DNA of 64,000 nt from Tiliqua scincoides (Eukaryota > Chordata > Lepidosauria > Squamata > Scincidae): positions 8,953,396-9,017,395 of the forward strand of contig NC_089829.1 in assembly GCF_035046505.1 (NCBI RefSeq), written 5' to 3'. The notes beneath the pieces are model-generated. The model worked only from the letters and a program-made list of their open reading frames with translations, searched no databases and had not been told where the DNA came from. Position numbers and translations under genes: made by a program. This document shows positions 1 to 10,047 of the stretch, one piece after another. The number at the start of each line of letters is the position of its first letter. Position 1 is the first letter of the stretch.

Positions 1-532
1 AGGCCTGTTCGTCTATGTGTTTTGAGATTCTATCTTTGATGAGGCATTCCACCATCTTACCCGCTATAGATGTTAGGCTGACTGACATGATTGAGACATA
101 CAAAATTATGCATGGGAAGGATAAAGTGGATAGAGAGATGCTCTTTACACTCTCACATAACACCAGAACCAGGGGACATCCACTAAAATTGAGTGTTGGG
201 AGAGTTAGGACAGTGAAAGAAAATATTTCTTTACTCAGCATGTAGTTGTTCTGTGGAACTCCTTGCCACAGGATGTGGTGACGGCATCTGGCCTGGATGC
301 CTTTATAAGGGGTTTGGACAAGTTTCTGGAGGAGAAATCCATTACGGGTTACAAGCCATGAGGTGTATGTGCAACCTCCTGATTTTAGAAATGGGCTATG
401 TCAGATGCAAGGGAGGGCACCAGGATGCAGGTCTCTTGTTATTTGGTGTGCTCCCTGGGGCTGTGAGATACAAGAAGCTGGACTAGATGGGCCTAAGGCC
501 TGATCCAGTGGGGCTATTCTTATGTTCTTATG
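1..532 (+). mobile_element. CR1 LINE 3' end with inverted 5' segment
   Basis: Bases 84-532 read forward as the end of a CR1 reverse transcriptase (MIETYKIM, VDREMLFTLSHNTRTRGH) plus 3' UTR, finishing in the CR1-type TTCTTATG repeat at 518-532. Bases 1-84 match CR1 on the opposite strand, the same stretch as 53995-54077 of the larger CR1 here. The element is therefore 5'-truncated with an inverted 5' piece, joined near base 84. The left boundary is off the window. CR1 identity is firm; the inversion is read directly from the two orientations. Confidence 0.9.
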
Positions 533-879
533 ATTCCTTCAATCCCGGCTGCAGGGAGGGGCAACATACAGTTGAGCCCCTCCAGAGTGCCTGGCACTGA
601 CAGGGCTGGCAGCAGCAGCCCAATTGTTGCGTTCAGGTGCTGTTACCTGCAAGTTGTTGCCCCCCCCACCTTGTAGCTCAGTGCCCTTGCTACCCCCTGA
701 ACCCTCTTAGCTATGCTACTGAGCCCAGGTCTACCTGGCAAGTAGATATGAGTTCCAAGTCCAAGCAGGAGCCCAGGTCTTCCCAGCTGGTAGAACCAGG
801 CTCCCGCCTGGACTTGGAGCACAGAGCTACAGGATGGGTAGACTTGGGTTCCCATTCCAGCCAAATCTTACAAGCACCT
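533..879. other. No recognisable feature
   Basis: Moderately GC-rich sequence with a C-run near 660. I see no gene or repeat I can name; open frames here lack family motifs. Confidence 0.5.
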
Positions 880-1440
880 AGCGGGCATTCTCCTGGTGGT
901 CTCTGGAATAGGGCCTGCTGGACCTTACTAGTCATTGTCTCCCATTTGCTCAATCCGTTTCCTTGCATTTGCTCAGCTAAACTCAGGCATTTCCCATCAG
1001 CCTACTCCACCCACCCCCCATTTCACAATTTTGTTTCATCCTTTGTATTCAGGATGTTGCATAAACTAGCAATATTTAAATTTTTGCATACCTGGTCCAT
1101 GTTCACAGGCTGTGACTGAGATGGAACATTTGGAGCTCCTGCCAAATAAAATATTACAAGACATACCTGCAAAATGAAGAGTCCCATAATTATTTTCGGG
1201 TGTGAACAGGACATATCAGATTGATTGGTGCTAACATTGCTCTCCTCCCCATGTTAACACAACATCCTTGTGAACGCCTTTGACACCTGATGTGGGGTTG
1301 ATACACAACAGGTTGATACACGATTGAATACTTTTATACAATGAGATTCAGCTGAAATTGAGAGACAGGCACAGCACAGAGCAGAGCAAAAAGCCAAATC
1401 TCAGACAACGACAGGCTGCTTTTATCTAAGCACTTTCCAA
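880..1440 (-). repeat. Segmental duplication, AADACL copy A downstream flank
   Basis: This stretch aligns by eye with 40760-41310, for example the shared words CCTGCTGGACCTTACTAGTC and GAACGCCTTTGACACCTGAT (variant in the second copy). The second copy lies downstream of a minus-strand AADACL last exon, so this is the equivalent flank of a first gene copy. The duplication resumes after the Rex1 insertion near 3370 and again at about 5880. Confidence 0.75.
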
Positions 1441-2407
1441 TCTGCACACTTTCCAATCCAAAGACTGGAACATTTTACATAGAAACTTTATAGTCATTGT
1501 ACAAAGTATAATGAAATTTCAATGCACTCCAGAACATGGGCATACAATATTGATGCCACAATCATACAACACATTTAAATCCATCCCACATTCAATTCTA
1601 CATATACATCTATTAATATAAGTATCTCAAAAAATAATAATAATAATGCTCCTATTTCACTCAGGGATGTAATAAATAGATAATAAAACCCAGTAAGCAT
1701 TTGAAGATGTTGTTTTATAACATTCTTAATAATTTTTAATTTCATTATTCAACGTGATTATAGCTCTAGGATAAAAGCTGTTTATAAATCATGTGGTGGG
1801 TGCCCTCATAGATCTATATTGTTTGCCAGAAGGCAGTAATTCAAAAAAATTATAAGCAGGATGAGATCTTTAAGAATACTATGTGACTTCTGCAAACAGT
1901 GGGATATGAAGATGTCATCCAGGGCTGGTAAATGGGTCTTAGTGATGGTGTGAGCAATCTTTATAATTCACTGCAATGTACTTTTATTCATTGCATACCA
2001 GAATGCCGTATGTCAAGACATTTTCAATAGTGCTACGATAATAAGACACAAGGAAACCGTGTGGCAGGTTTAACTTCCCAAGTATCCTCAGAAAGTATAA
2101 CCGCTGTGTGCCTTTTTAACTAATATATTGGTGTTAACAGTCCATGAAAGATCTTCTGCAATATAAGTATCCAAGAATTCAAGGCTTGTAACCCTCTCTA
2201 TCTCCTCACCATTTATGTGCAATGGGGTATGCACTTCCATCTTTTTCCTGAAATCAATTACAAGCTTTTTAGTGGTTTTTTTTAATATTTTGTGTAACAT
2301 TATTCTCTTTGCACCCCCACAACAGCCCCTTTATTTCCTCCCTACAGGCAGACTGGTTATTCCCACTACTGAGCCCCACCACTGTTGTATCATCTGCGAA
2401 TTTAATA

Positions 2408-2727
2408 CAGGTTGAGCCTCATTATTTGCGTGGGTTCTGTTCCAAGCACTCACATGGATGGCAAAAAATGTACTATAGCAAATCAATTTAAAAAACAAAG
2501 TTTCTTTGCTCTGGTGATTTAAAAACAGCCTTGCTGACCTTTGCGATGTAAGATTAGAGTCATTAAGAAGACAATCCATCAATCAGTCCTCCTGCAAGCA
2601 CTTACAAAGGCACTTCACTCAATCCCTCCCTTCACCAATGCAAAGTGATCACCTTTCTTTCATGTGCTCAGGGGGAAGGGGGGTGGTCGCCTGGAGAGAA
2701 AAGGATTGATGGATTGTCAGCCAGCTG

Positions 2728-2792
<65 letters not shown>

Positions 2793-2955
2793 AGGAGGCT
2801 ATTGTTAAAGGACTGTTCAGTTTTTTAAACTGATTTTAAAGGGATGTATTTTTCCCTTTCTCCAGGGATCAGCACATTCCTTCTCATTTGCAGGGGCCAT
2901 TCGTGTTGAGTCAAATTTGTTTATAAAAAATCCGTGTATAAATAGGCTGGATCTG
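2408..2955. mobile_element. TA-flanked MITE (mariner/pogo-type) inside Rex1
   Basis: The ends are imperfect inverted repeats (CAGGTTGAGCCTCATTAT and the complement of AATAGGCTGGATCTG) flanked by TA at 2406-2407 and 2956-2957. No transposase is visible. A CT microsatellite has expanded within it. A TA duplication and short terminal repeats fit Tc1/mariner/pogo MITEs. Confidence 0.7.
2731..2788 (+). repeat. (CT)n microsatellite
   Basis: A perfect run of 29 TC units, lying inside the MITE at 2408-2955. Confidence 0.99.
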
Positions 2956-3555
2956 TAATCACATTAAATGAAACACATTCATATGCATATAGGGAGTATA
3001 GTAAAGGACTCAGCACACAACCCTGGAGGGCACCAATATTCAATATTGAGGTGGAAGAATAATGAGAGCCCATCCTGACTGACTGTGACCTGTTTGTCAA
3101 AAAATCTTATCCACAGACAAATGTTATGCTGTATACCCAAGGCAGACATTTTTAAAAACAACCTATTAGTTAAAAAGGTATTAAAAGCAGTACTATAGTC
3201 CACAAACAACAACCGGGCATATGTTCCCCGCTGTTCCAAATGGTGCAATACAGTATGAAGAACAACAGAGATGGCGTCATCAGTTGACCTATTGCTCCCA
3301 TATGCATATTGACAGGAGTTCATATTTCCCAATCTGTATTGAGCACCTGCTTCCTTATGTCCACAAAGCTAGCAAAAAGCAAGTGCTGGGAGTAAAACCC
3401 ATCTGGACCAGTTTACCCAGGCACTCCCCAAGAAGGACACAAGACAGAGACTTGGGCAAAAAGGGAATTCAGAAACCCCACCTATACTAATTGGGCTAAC
3501 AGAACAAGGACCAAGCGGGTCTAAACAGCACCTGGGACCAGGCCATAGCCATGGA

Positions 3556-3862
3556 CCCAATTTGGGACACCCTTCGATGGGCACCCAAACAATAGGGGGC
3601 AAGGCCGGAACCAACACCCCCAGTTGGGACACCCACAATGGTCACCCAAACTAATACTTACCCTTTGGGACACCCACAATGTGCACGCAAGCCAAGGGGC
3701 AAGGCTGGAGTCAAAATCACCAAATTGGGACACTTACAATGGGCACCCAAACTCATACTTACTTAATGGGATACCCACAATGGGCACCCAGACCAAGGGG
3801 GCAAGGGCAGAGCTGACACCCCCAACTTGGACACCCACACGGGGCACCCAAGCTAATACTTT
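3556..3862 (+). repeat. Diverged minisatellite, about 100-bp units
   Basis: The word TTGGGACACCCACAATGG(G)CACCC recurs about every 45-60 bases, alternating with AAGGGGGCAAGGCNGGA blocks. At least four diverged units are present. Open frames across it are composition artefacts. Confidence 0.8.
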
Positions 3863-4014
3863 CCCATGTATTATCTGTAGGCAGCCGACCATCACCGCAC
3901 CATCCTGAGAACCTCCTTGTAAACAAACCCGACGCAGCCACGACTGAAGCTGCCCCAATCCTGAAAGAATGCAGCCCATCCACCTCTGGAGGCAGTCCTA
4001 TCAATGACAAGCCA

Positions 4015-4230
4015 GGCAACCATGGGCCAATACAGGTCTTTTTCACTTGCAAACTCAGCCCCATATAGGGTGCTGAATGCCTGTCAGCTACTGTCAGGCA
4101 ACTACAGGCCGATAAAGGCCTAGTTCACTTGAAAACGTAGCCCCAGACAGGGTGCTGAATGGTCATTAGCCTCTGCTAGACAATTATGGGCTATTGAAGA
4201 CCTATTTCACCTACAAAAAAAGCCCCGTAT
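4015..4230 (+). repeat. Tandem repeat, about 95-bp units, 2-3 copies
   Basis: The series CAGGCAAC..GGGCCAATA / CAGGCAAC..AGGCCGATAA / AGACAATTATGGGCTATTGA each continues into GGTCTTTTTCACTTGC-like and CAGCCCCATATAGGGTGCTG-like words, giving three diverged units. Confidence 0.75.
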
Positions 4231-4491
4231 AGGAGGAATCAATAGTCTATGAGACCTGATTCCTTCATGCCAAGGACTGAGTAATGATGCGCAAGCATAG
4301 TGTGTGGGAAGCAATTTATTATTATTATTTTTATAAGATTTTTGCACAGTCAGGTGGGTTGACCAGTTTGTTTTATCCAGACCTTGAGTCCTTCCCAAGG
4401 GCCTGGGATGCCTGGTTTCATCCTATAAATGCTGCCGAAATATGCAAGCTGTTCCCCTTTTGCGTTAGCGATAGCACAGTTTATAGTAGAT

Positions 4492-4912
4492 CAGGAGTGT
4501 CCGAACTTTGTGGCAGGAGGGCCACATCATCTCTCTGACACTAAGTCAGGGGTCGGGAAGAAAAAGAATTACATTTCAAATTTGAATAAATGTACATAAA
4601 TGAATATATTACAGATGGAACTTATATGAATGAATGAATGTCTTGCAATAGCTCAAGGTCTATAAAAGGCCTTGCACAAAGCCTTTCCTTTGCTGCCACT
4701 ATAGTATCACAGACACGAAGCAGCAAGCAGTGGAGGAGCCCTCGTCCCACTGTTGGCCATGACGCTGAGATCAGCTGTGTCAGGCCAGTGCAGGCTCCAG
4801 CAAGTCTCCGGAGGGCCAGAGGCTCATTGGAGGCTGGGGGCTCCCCGAGGGCCAGATTGAGAGTCCTCGAGGGCCCACAAGTGCTCCCAGGGCGGGGGTT
4901 TGGGCACCCCTG
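4492..4912. mobile_element. hAT MITE, 421 bp, with 8-bp TSD
   Basis: Terminal repeats CAGGAGTGTCCGAAC and (complement of) GTTTGGGCACCCCTG are flanked by a perfect 8-bp duplication TAGTAGAT at 4484-4491 and 4913-4920. An 8-bp TSD and CAG...CTG ends define hAT. No coding capacity. Confidence 0.95.
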
Positions 4913-4917
4913 TAGTA

Positions 4918-4949
<32 letters not shown>
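4918..4949 (+). repeat. (GAT)n microsatellite
   Basis: About ten GAT units directly following the right TSD of the hAT MITE. They also form the tail of the repeat that follows. Confidence 0.95.
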
Positions 4950-4952
<3 letters not shown>

Positions 4953-5096
4953 GTATTTATATACCGCTTTTCAACAGAAAGTTCACAAAGCAGTTACAAA
5001 GTTTTGAGAAAATCAAACTGGCTCACAATCTAAAAGGATGCAACAGAACACCAGCAAACAGCCACTAGAAAAGACAGTGCTGGGTGAGGAGGGCCA
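4950..5096 (-). repeat. Interspersed repeat, LINE-tail-like
   Basis: It begins TATTTATATACCGCTTTTC and contains TTCACAAAGCAGTTAC. A diverged counterpart occurs at 58960-59010 (ACTACTTTTCAACAAGAGTAG). The GAT run at its edge suggests a LINE or SINE tail in minus orientation. The family is not identified. Confidence 0.5.
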
Positions 5097-5098
5097 GA

Positions 5099-5187
5099 GC
5101 CTGATCCTATGCATGTCTAATCAGAAGTAAGTCCCATTAGAGTCAATGGGGCTTACTCCCAGGAAAGTATGGATAGAAGTGGGCTGC
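5099..5187 (+). repeat. Palindromic 91-bp-family unit, single copy
   Basis: It contains AGAAGTAAGTCCCATT and AATGGGGCTTACT, which fold into a hairpin, flanked by GATCCTATGCATGTCTA and CAGGAAAGTATGGATAG. This is a member of the family that recurs through the window. Confidence 0.85.
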
Positions 5188-5879
5188 CAGTTACTCTCCC
5201 CCCACTAAATAAAAGAAGAGCACCTACTTAAAAAGTGCCTCTTACCCAGTTAGCAGGGGTAATCTTTATGCAAGACGCAAGATTATCCTGCATCTCACAG
5301 CTGCCTGTTCTTTAGGTGGACTTGGCATTAATTATTAGTCGGGCCCCATTATTAGATCATTATTCTAGATTCCTCGTACATCATTATTATTATTCCTAAC
5401 TACATGAAACACAACTGGTGTTAAGCAACAGAAACAAGTCTCAAACCTAGACCCAAGTATCAACCAGGTGTCGGCGCAGTATGTACGATGTTCCAAAGCG
5501 TGCTGTGGTTCTTATTATTCTTAAATTAAAAAGCACTGTAAATTAAATGAACCCTTTATAGGAATCCCCTGACAATGGCATGTCCACAATCAACACACAC
5601 ACACACACAAATGCCAGCAGCTCCGTTTTTTCCTGGAAAGCCGCGCCTGACTTGTCCCAAAAAAGGCTTCGGCCGAGTTGCGAAGGCTGCCCTTTAAGAC
5701 TCGTGCATGAATGGAGACATGGAACTCGACTTGATTCCCACCATGGTGAATTCACACATCGCTGGTGCGAGGTAAAGAGCACTCCTGCTCCCCGCAAATA
5801 AGCAAATCTATGAGCAGCAAATCAGTGTGTCATGAGAATCGACTGCACTTCCTCCTTTTACAAGGCCAGCATCAGAGTT
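5188..5879. other. No recognisable feature
   Basis: AT-rich sequence with a short ACAC run near 5595-5610. I see no gene or named repeat. Confidence 0.5.
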
Positions 5880-6390
5880 AGCACTGAAATAAGAAACATC
5901 CTGTTTCAACCAGTTAGCCCACTTCCTCCTGGGGGTTTCCACTCCTTCCCAATGTGGCGCTAACAGAGGCCATTAGCACTGCTGTTCCCTGGCTGCTAAA
6001 ACTACCACCAATGTGGAACACTGTGGCTGCCAAAGAGCAATTTGGGAAACCCTCGATCCTAAACATCCACAACGAAGCAGCTCCTCCATTACAGGGATGA
6101 CATGAAGGACTTCACAGCCACTCACTGTGAAACAATAAATGATACAAAAAGCAAATGACTGTCCCTGTGCAGCAATACGAAGCTGTCACTGCCAATGAAA
6201 AGGGGTTTTTGTTAGAGAGCTTGTAAAAATGCATTACATGTTTGAAACAGACCCCTGAGCTTTGAAATTCAAGAAATGGGGATTCAAACAGTTGGAAGAT
6301 CCCATGTACGCCACCGTGAGCATGAAGCCAGATCACCAGCACATCATTGTCCTCTATGTGTTTCTTGTACAAAAGAGGCTGAACTTCCAT
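5880..6390 (-). pseudogene. AADACL4-like: AADACL copy A: end of last exon plus downstream flank
   Basis: Minus-strand codons at about 6390-6215 read LLYKKHIEDNDVLV, HAHGGVHGIFQLFES and KHVMHFYKLSNKN. This matches the end of the AADACL last exon at 41876-42060 (LLYKKRLEDNGVPV, GVHGIFHQFE, RVMHFLQCL). AADAC-family proteins are ER-anchored serine esterases of the hormone-sensitive-lipase group; the GVHG histidine is the catalytic one. Upstream of LLYKK the homology stops, so the serine motif and most of the exon are missing here. The terminal region also lost its normal stop context. Bases 5880-6100 match the flank at 41640-41790 (GGGGGTTTCCACTCC). This is a truncated, non-functional gene copy. 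Confidence 0.8.
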
Positions 6391-6769
6391 GGAGAAGGAT
6401 CTCAGTGACTGGGTCATGGAATGCAGGCAAAATGACTATATACTGACTTGCTCCAGCATTCAGATGCAGGCACTTCAGTTGGCTGAAGATGAAAAACATT
6501 CAGGAACCAAAGGCACTGCACCATTTATAGCACTGCTTCTCAACCGACGGTATGGGTACCACCAGTGTTACTTGAGGTGGCATCTGGTGGTGACCCTTGG
6601 ACATCTGCCACCCGTCGGCGAGACTGCGAAGACACCACAAACAGTGTCAGAAGGCTTCTAAAACCTAAAAGTGTGGGTTCTGAATCTCGAACTCTCAGGC
6701 TGTCATCTTGGACGATTATACTATTCCCTTATTCCATGGGAATGTCAGGTTAGTGATAGGAGTGCCTCA
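6391..6769. other. No recognisable feature
   Basis: Sequence between the truncated AADACL exon and a DIRS-like fossil. Nothing I can assign. Confidence 0.4.
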
Positions 6770-7160
6770 GATTCTGTTAGTGGGAACACTGACCCTGCTG
6801 AGAAGGGGAATTCACATGCAAGTTCAAATCTTCCCATTCTCCATAGTTCCAGGCAGGGTCAGTGTGGTACATCTGGGACATGCCACAACCATACCACATT
6901 AAGGGTGGTATTACTCTGAGGCACCCTGAAAAATGCTCTCAAGGACCTACCTAGCAACGGTGGTGTCCCTCGCAGTGTCTACCTTGTAGTGTCGGATGAA
7001 GGTGTGCGGGAAGCTCCAGGTAGCTGCCCTGCATACCAACTCCAGTGAGGGAAAGGCCTTGAAGCTCACTGCTGTGGTTGCACCTCGGAGAGAGTGGGCC
7101 ACAATACCCTCCGGAAGAGACCCCCCCCCCCCAGGCCGTATATGCTGCCTCAATCACCTT
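6770..7160 (-). mobile_element. DIRS-like element fossil, recombinase end
   Basis: The minus strand at about 7153-6947 reads as the C-terminal part of a DIRS-type tyrosine recombinase (words HSLRGATTAV and VCRAATWSFPHTF). Bases 6770-6840 match 40670-40740, which adjoins another DIRS-like fossil, so both belong to one family. The copy is broken, partial and old-looking. Confidence 0.65.
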
Positions 7161-7244
7161 GAGATCCTAGAGGGAGAGCCCTTAAGATCCTGCTTGGGCA
7201 GAACCGTGAGGGCAGATGGGCAGGGCGGGCCATGAGGGGGATGG

Positions 7245-7460
7245 TGCCAAAATCCAGCACTTAGGCCAGATCCTAACCCACTTTCCAGGCGACCTGGTGC
7301 AGCGCCAGGCTACCTGGCATCTTTAGGCAGATCCAAGTAGCCCCATTGGGGCTGCTGCTGCATTACCTGGGGGAAGGGGAATTAATTCCCTTAACCCAGA
7401 CTGAGCCGCAGTCAGCCCCAACCCTGCGTGGGATACAGCACAGGCCTGTTCCAGTGCAGG
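7245..7460 (+). repeat. Interspersed repeat shared with 60250-60520
   Basis: Shared words include CCACAGTCAGCCCCAACC-like text and GGCGCAGATCCGAGTAGNCCCATTGG-like text, in the same order at both loci. Family unknown; probably a non-autonomous DNA element given the CAATCCTA-type ends. Confidence 0.6.
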
Positions 7461-7463
7461 TTT

Positions 7464-7525
7464 GGATTGTGCTCAAGCCTACTCAGAAGTAAATCCCATT
7501 GTGTTTAGTGGTGTATTCCCCCAAG
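7464..7525 (+). repeat. Palindromic-unit family, partial copy
   Basis: CCTACTCAGAAGTAAATCCC followed by a decayed right half. It lies at the edge of the hAT transposase remnant. Confidence 0.7.
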
Positions 7526-7745
7526 TCTATGCCTCATCAGAAAATGCTGGCAAGCAAGCAATCTGTCCTTCAGCTCAAAGTCCACAATCACGTGTGCCAT
7601 CACCCCAAGGAAGCCATGCACTCTCCAGTCCGACCAGATGTCAAGGGTCAGAGCCGCATCACCTGCCTGGGTCAGAAGGCTGCAGACTTCAGCTTTAGCC
7701 ATGGAGTACTGTCTGTCTGTTTCAACACAAATCAGCTTTCAGTCC
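7505..7745 (-). mobile_element. hAT transposase remnant
   Basis: Minus-strand frame of 65 codons plus upstream continuation reads MAKAEVCSLLTQAGDAALT, LDIWSDWRVHGFLGVMAH and RLLACQHFLMRH. The pattern LDIW(T/S)...GFLGV.AH...L..C..F is the central region of hAT transposases of the ZBED/Charlie type. Both ends of the transposase are missing, so this is an internal fossil fragment. It is not related by TIR to the MITEs nearby, as far as I can see. Confidence 0.7.
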
Positions 7746-7967
7746 AGCTGTCAAAAATGAGGGCCAAGCACCTTGCAGAAGCATCAAAATTGTGGCCTCT
7801 CCACCAACAACAGAGGGGGGGGGGAGGGAACACCTGACGATTAATTCACAGATAAACAGACCTCTGGATTCTTTTCTGTTTTGGGATGGCAGCTGTGTAA
7901 GCATTGATTTGGCCCTGATCTGTGCTCTGTGCCGGAGAGGACATGAAATTGGACAGTGTGGTCTGGG

Positions 7968-8294
7968 CAGTGGCGCTACTAGGGTTTGTGTCACCTGGTG
8001 CGGGAGACGAGCATGTCACCACCATGATGGATCTCCTCCCATGCAGTGGGTGGGGCAACGTATCATCACCCCCACCCCTGCTGGTTTTTTGGCTATAACC
8101 TTTGATAGAACAGAGATAGTTCAACCTAGTTTTTTTCACTGCATTCTGCTGTCAATTCCACATCCACTGGTATATGACATGATGGCATTATTCCTAACCG
8201 CTGAGATTTTACCACGTGACCACCACACTGTGCATCACCCCTCGTGCGCATCACCCGGTGCGGCCCGCACTTCCCTAGTGATGCCACTAGTCTG
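7968..8294. mobile_element. hAT-type MITE with GTGGCGCTACTAGGG ends
   Basis: The left end CAGTGGCGCTACTAGGG and the right end CCCTAGTGATGCCACTAG are inverted copies. The flanks GTCTGGG and TCTGGGTG repeat imperfectly, fitting a 7-8 bp TSD. A related right end lies at 44395-44513. Confidence 0.75.
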
Positions 8295-8777
8295 GGTGGC
8301 GGGGATGCAGCCAAAGATGGATTGCTCACTCAGACTGGATGGCGGGTGAGAACAGGTGTGGAAGGGTGGTTGAATCGCTGGACGCGATTGGCAATCTGTT
8401 GCTCCTTCTAGGAAAAAACTGGCACCTCTACTCAGATGTACATTGTACTATTATTATGTATCTCAATAAAGCTTCTCTGTTTCTCTGGAAGGGTTTCTAA
8501 TTTGTTGCCAAAACGTCCTGCATGTGCCTGCCTGTGTGTGTTGGGCAATATGAGTGGAGGGGACTTGCCAAAATATGTTAGCTCTTTGGGAAGAAGCCCA
8601 GCTGAAGCTGCCCTCCCAAACAGTGGAAGAAAGAACGAACAGAGGGCCTGCCTTTTTTCCTGCTGGAGAAAAACACACTGGAATTGAAACCACTGCCTTC
8701 CTTCTCCTAATGGAGAAGGTGTTCTTCTTGTACCTTAACTTTGCCTGCCTAGTGCAATCTCTAAAAGAATGAACTTT
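8295..8777. other. No gene seen; possible polyadenylation signal
   Basis: AATAAA occurs at about 8466 within CTCAATAAAGCTTCTCTG, a context often seen at processed or LTR 3' ends. I cannot assign an element. Confidence 0.35.
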
Positions 8778-8830
8778 TAAGAAACTTGCCACAGGATGTG
8801 GTGACAGCATCTGGCCTAGATGCTTTTAGA
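8778..8830 (+). mobile_element. CR1 3' fragment, about 50 bp
   Basis: TTGCCACAGGATGTGGTGAC followed by CATCTGGCCTAGATGC is the CR1 segment also found at 266-305 and, inverted, at 18905-18945. It abuts the twin-tRNA repeat directly. Confidence 0.8.
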
Positions 8831-9205
8831 AAAAAGCACTGCTGGCTAGGGAGGGATTTGAACCTCCAACCCTCCTCCTGGCCCCCACCTTTTTCCCTCT
8901 CCTGGCCCCCACCTTTTTTCCCTCCCTGCGCCACCCAGCACTGCTGGCTAAGGAGGGATTCGAACCTCCAACTTTGTGCTCCACAGCCCAGCACTCTCTC
9001 CATTGGGCTATAGGAAAGCCTAGAGTTACAGTGTTCAGAACTAATATATAAGGTCCTGAGCCCAGTTGGTGGCCATCAGCGCCTCAAGTATTAGTTCCAA
9101 ACACTTTGAGCCTAAGACTTCCAATGGCTCAGTTACTAAAGTGCTGGTCTGTGGAGCCAGAGGTTGGGGTTTCAAATCCCCGTAAGGAATAATTTTTTTT
9201 CTTCT
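8831..9205. mobile_element. Twin-tRNA repeat, copy 1
   Basis: Two tRNA-like units point outward from a shared spacer. The minus unit has A-box complement CCATTGGGCTA (9000-9010) and B-box complement GGATTCGAACC (8956-8966). The plus unit has A-box TGGCTCAGTTAC (9125-9136) and B-box GTTTCAAATCC (9169-9179). A-to-B spacing is 44 in both, as in tRNAs. A second minus B-box without A-box lies at 8854-8864. The spacer (9013-9118) contains inverted copies of AGAACTAATA. The outer plus end runs into T-rich sequence that could terminate RNA polymerase III. Confidence 0.8.
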
Positions 9206-9330
9206 TTTTTTTTTTTTTTCAGGTGTTGAGGTAAATAAATAAAAGATTACACTTGTTAATCTTATACTTGTTCTTGTAAGTGGGTTCCTGCACCTTTTAT
9301 TTATTTATTTTTTTTACAAAAAAAGCACTG
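9206..9330 (+). repeat. T-rich stretch and GCACTG-tail motif
   Basis: Contains AAATAAATAAAAGATTA, then GGGTTCCTGCACC, T-run, and ACAAAAAAAGCACTG. The same ordered motif recurs at 16567-16625 and 45155-45226. Confidence 0.7.
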
Positions 9331-9339
9331 CCCCTGCCT

Positions 9340-9565
9340 CACCGCACTCAGCTCTCGCCTGAGCCCAGCCCGCCTTTCCTCTCCCCTCGCTCTGCTTCCC
9401 CACGCTCAGCTACCAAGCCGGTGAGGGCATGGGGACATGTGCTGAGGAGGAGGAGGAGGAGGACGACGGGACAGCAAGCCAGGGAGATGGGTTGCAGCAC
9501 CCAGGTACTGGCTTGGCAAGAGGAGGGGGGGGAAGGAAGCTGGCTGGTGCAGCCCCTGCATCTGA
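9340..9565. other. GC-rich block preceding a palindromic array
   Basis: Rich in C, G and CpG (for example near 9470-9490), with purine-rich GAGGAGGAGG. No gene motif. Similar GC-rich blocks adjoin the arrays at 21067 and 58367. Confidence 0.45.
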
Positions 9566-9568
9566 GAC

Positions 9569-9765
9569 AGCCTAGGCATGTCTACTGAGAAGTAAGTCCC
9601 CTTGTGTTCAGTGGGGCTTACTCCCAGGAAAATGTGGATGGGATTGCAGCCCAAGCCTATACAGGTCTACTGAGAAGTAAGTCCCCTTGTGTTCAGTGGG
9701 GCTTACTCCCAGGAAAATGTGGATGGGATTGCAGCCCAAGCCTATGCAGGTCTACTCAGAAGCAA
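9569..9765 (+). repeat. Palindromic unit array, 2.4 copies of 84 bp
   Basis: CTACTGAGAAGTAAGTCCCC ... GGGGCTTACTCCCAGGAAAA repeats with a period of 84 bases, the two full units nearly identical, followed by a partial third. Confidence 0.95.
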
Positions 9766-10047
9766 GTAATTCATTCATTTTTATAGTTATTAATATAAGG
9801 CTTGGCTGATCTAAATTAATTAAGCAAAAATTACTAATAATTTAGTAGCTTTGTAATGTCATCAACAGGAGATTTAGGTTTTTAACTATAAATGGGGAAG
9901 CTTAAGTGTCCTTGCTGCATTATAACAACACTTAGGAAATATGTATTCCTCTGTGCAGTAGGTCAGATCATTGTTGTCTATTAATTTTTGGGTTTCTTAG
10001 ACTATATTTAATAATCACTATTATTATAATGGGGAATGGGGACATAG
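9766..10047. other. AT-rich, no feature
   Basis: Nothing recognised. Confidence 0.5.

Larger units (their letters stand above)
1465..3362 (-). mobile_element. Rex1/Babar-clade LINE, interrupted and decayed
   Basis: Minus-strand reading gives reverse transcriptase text typical of Rex1/Babar: SNRSTDDAISVVLHTVLHHLE and FVDYSTAFN at 3332-2979, then KKLVIDFRKK, HINGEEIERV and EDLSWTVNTN at 2300-2088. Lower coordinates hold the 3' region, including the stretch near 1480-1530 (TTTATAGTCATTGTACAAAG) that is common at Rex1-like 3' ends. The reading frame is broken in several places and a TA-flanked MITE (2408-2955) is inserted. Flanks on both sides match the AADACL downstream duplication, which brackets the insertion at about 1465-3362. 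Borders are approximate. Confidence 0.82.

Noticed and set aside
3556-4230. CRISPR array or coding repeats
   Set aside because: Units are about 45-100 bases, diverged, without constant spacers, in vertebrate DNA; they are minisatellites.
8436-8530. LTR end suggested by CAATAAAGCTTCTCTG
   Set aside because: No matching partner, no ends and no relatives in the window.
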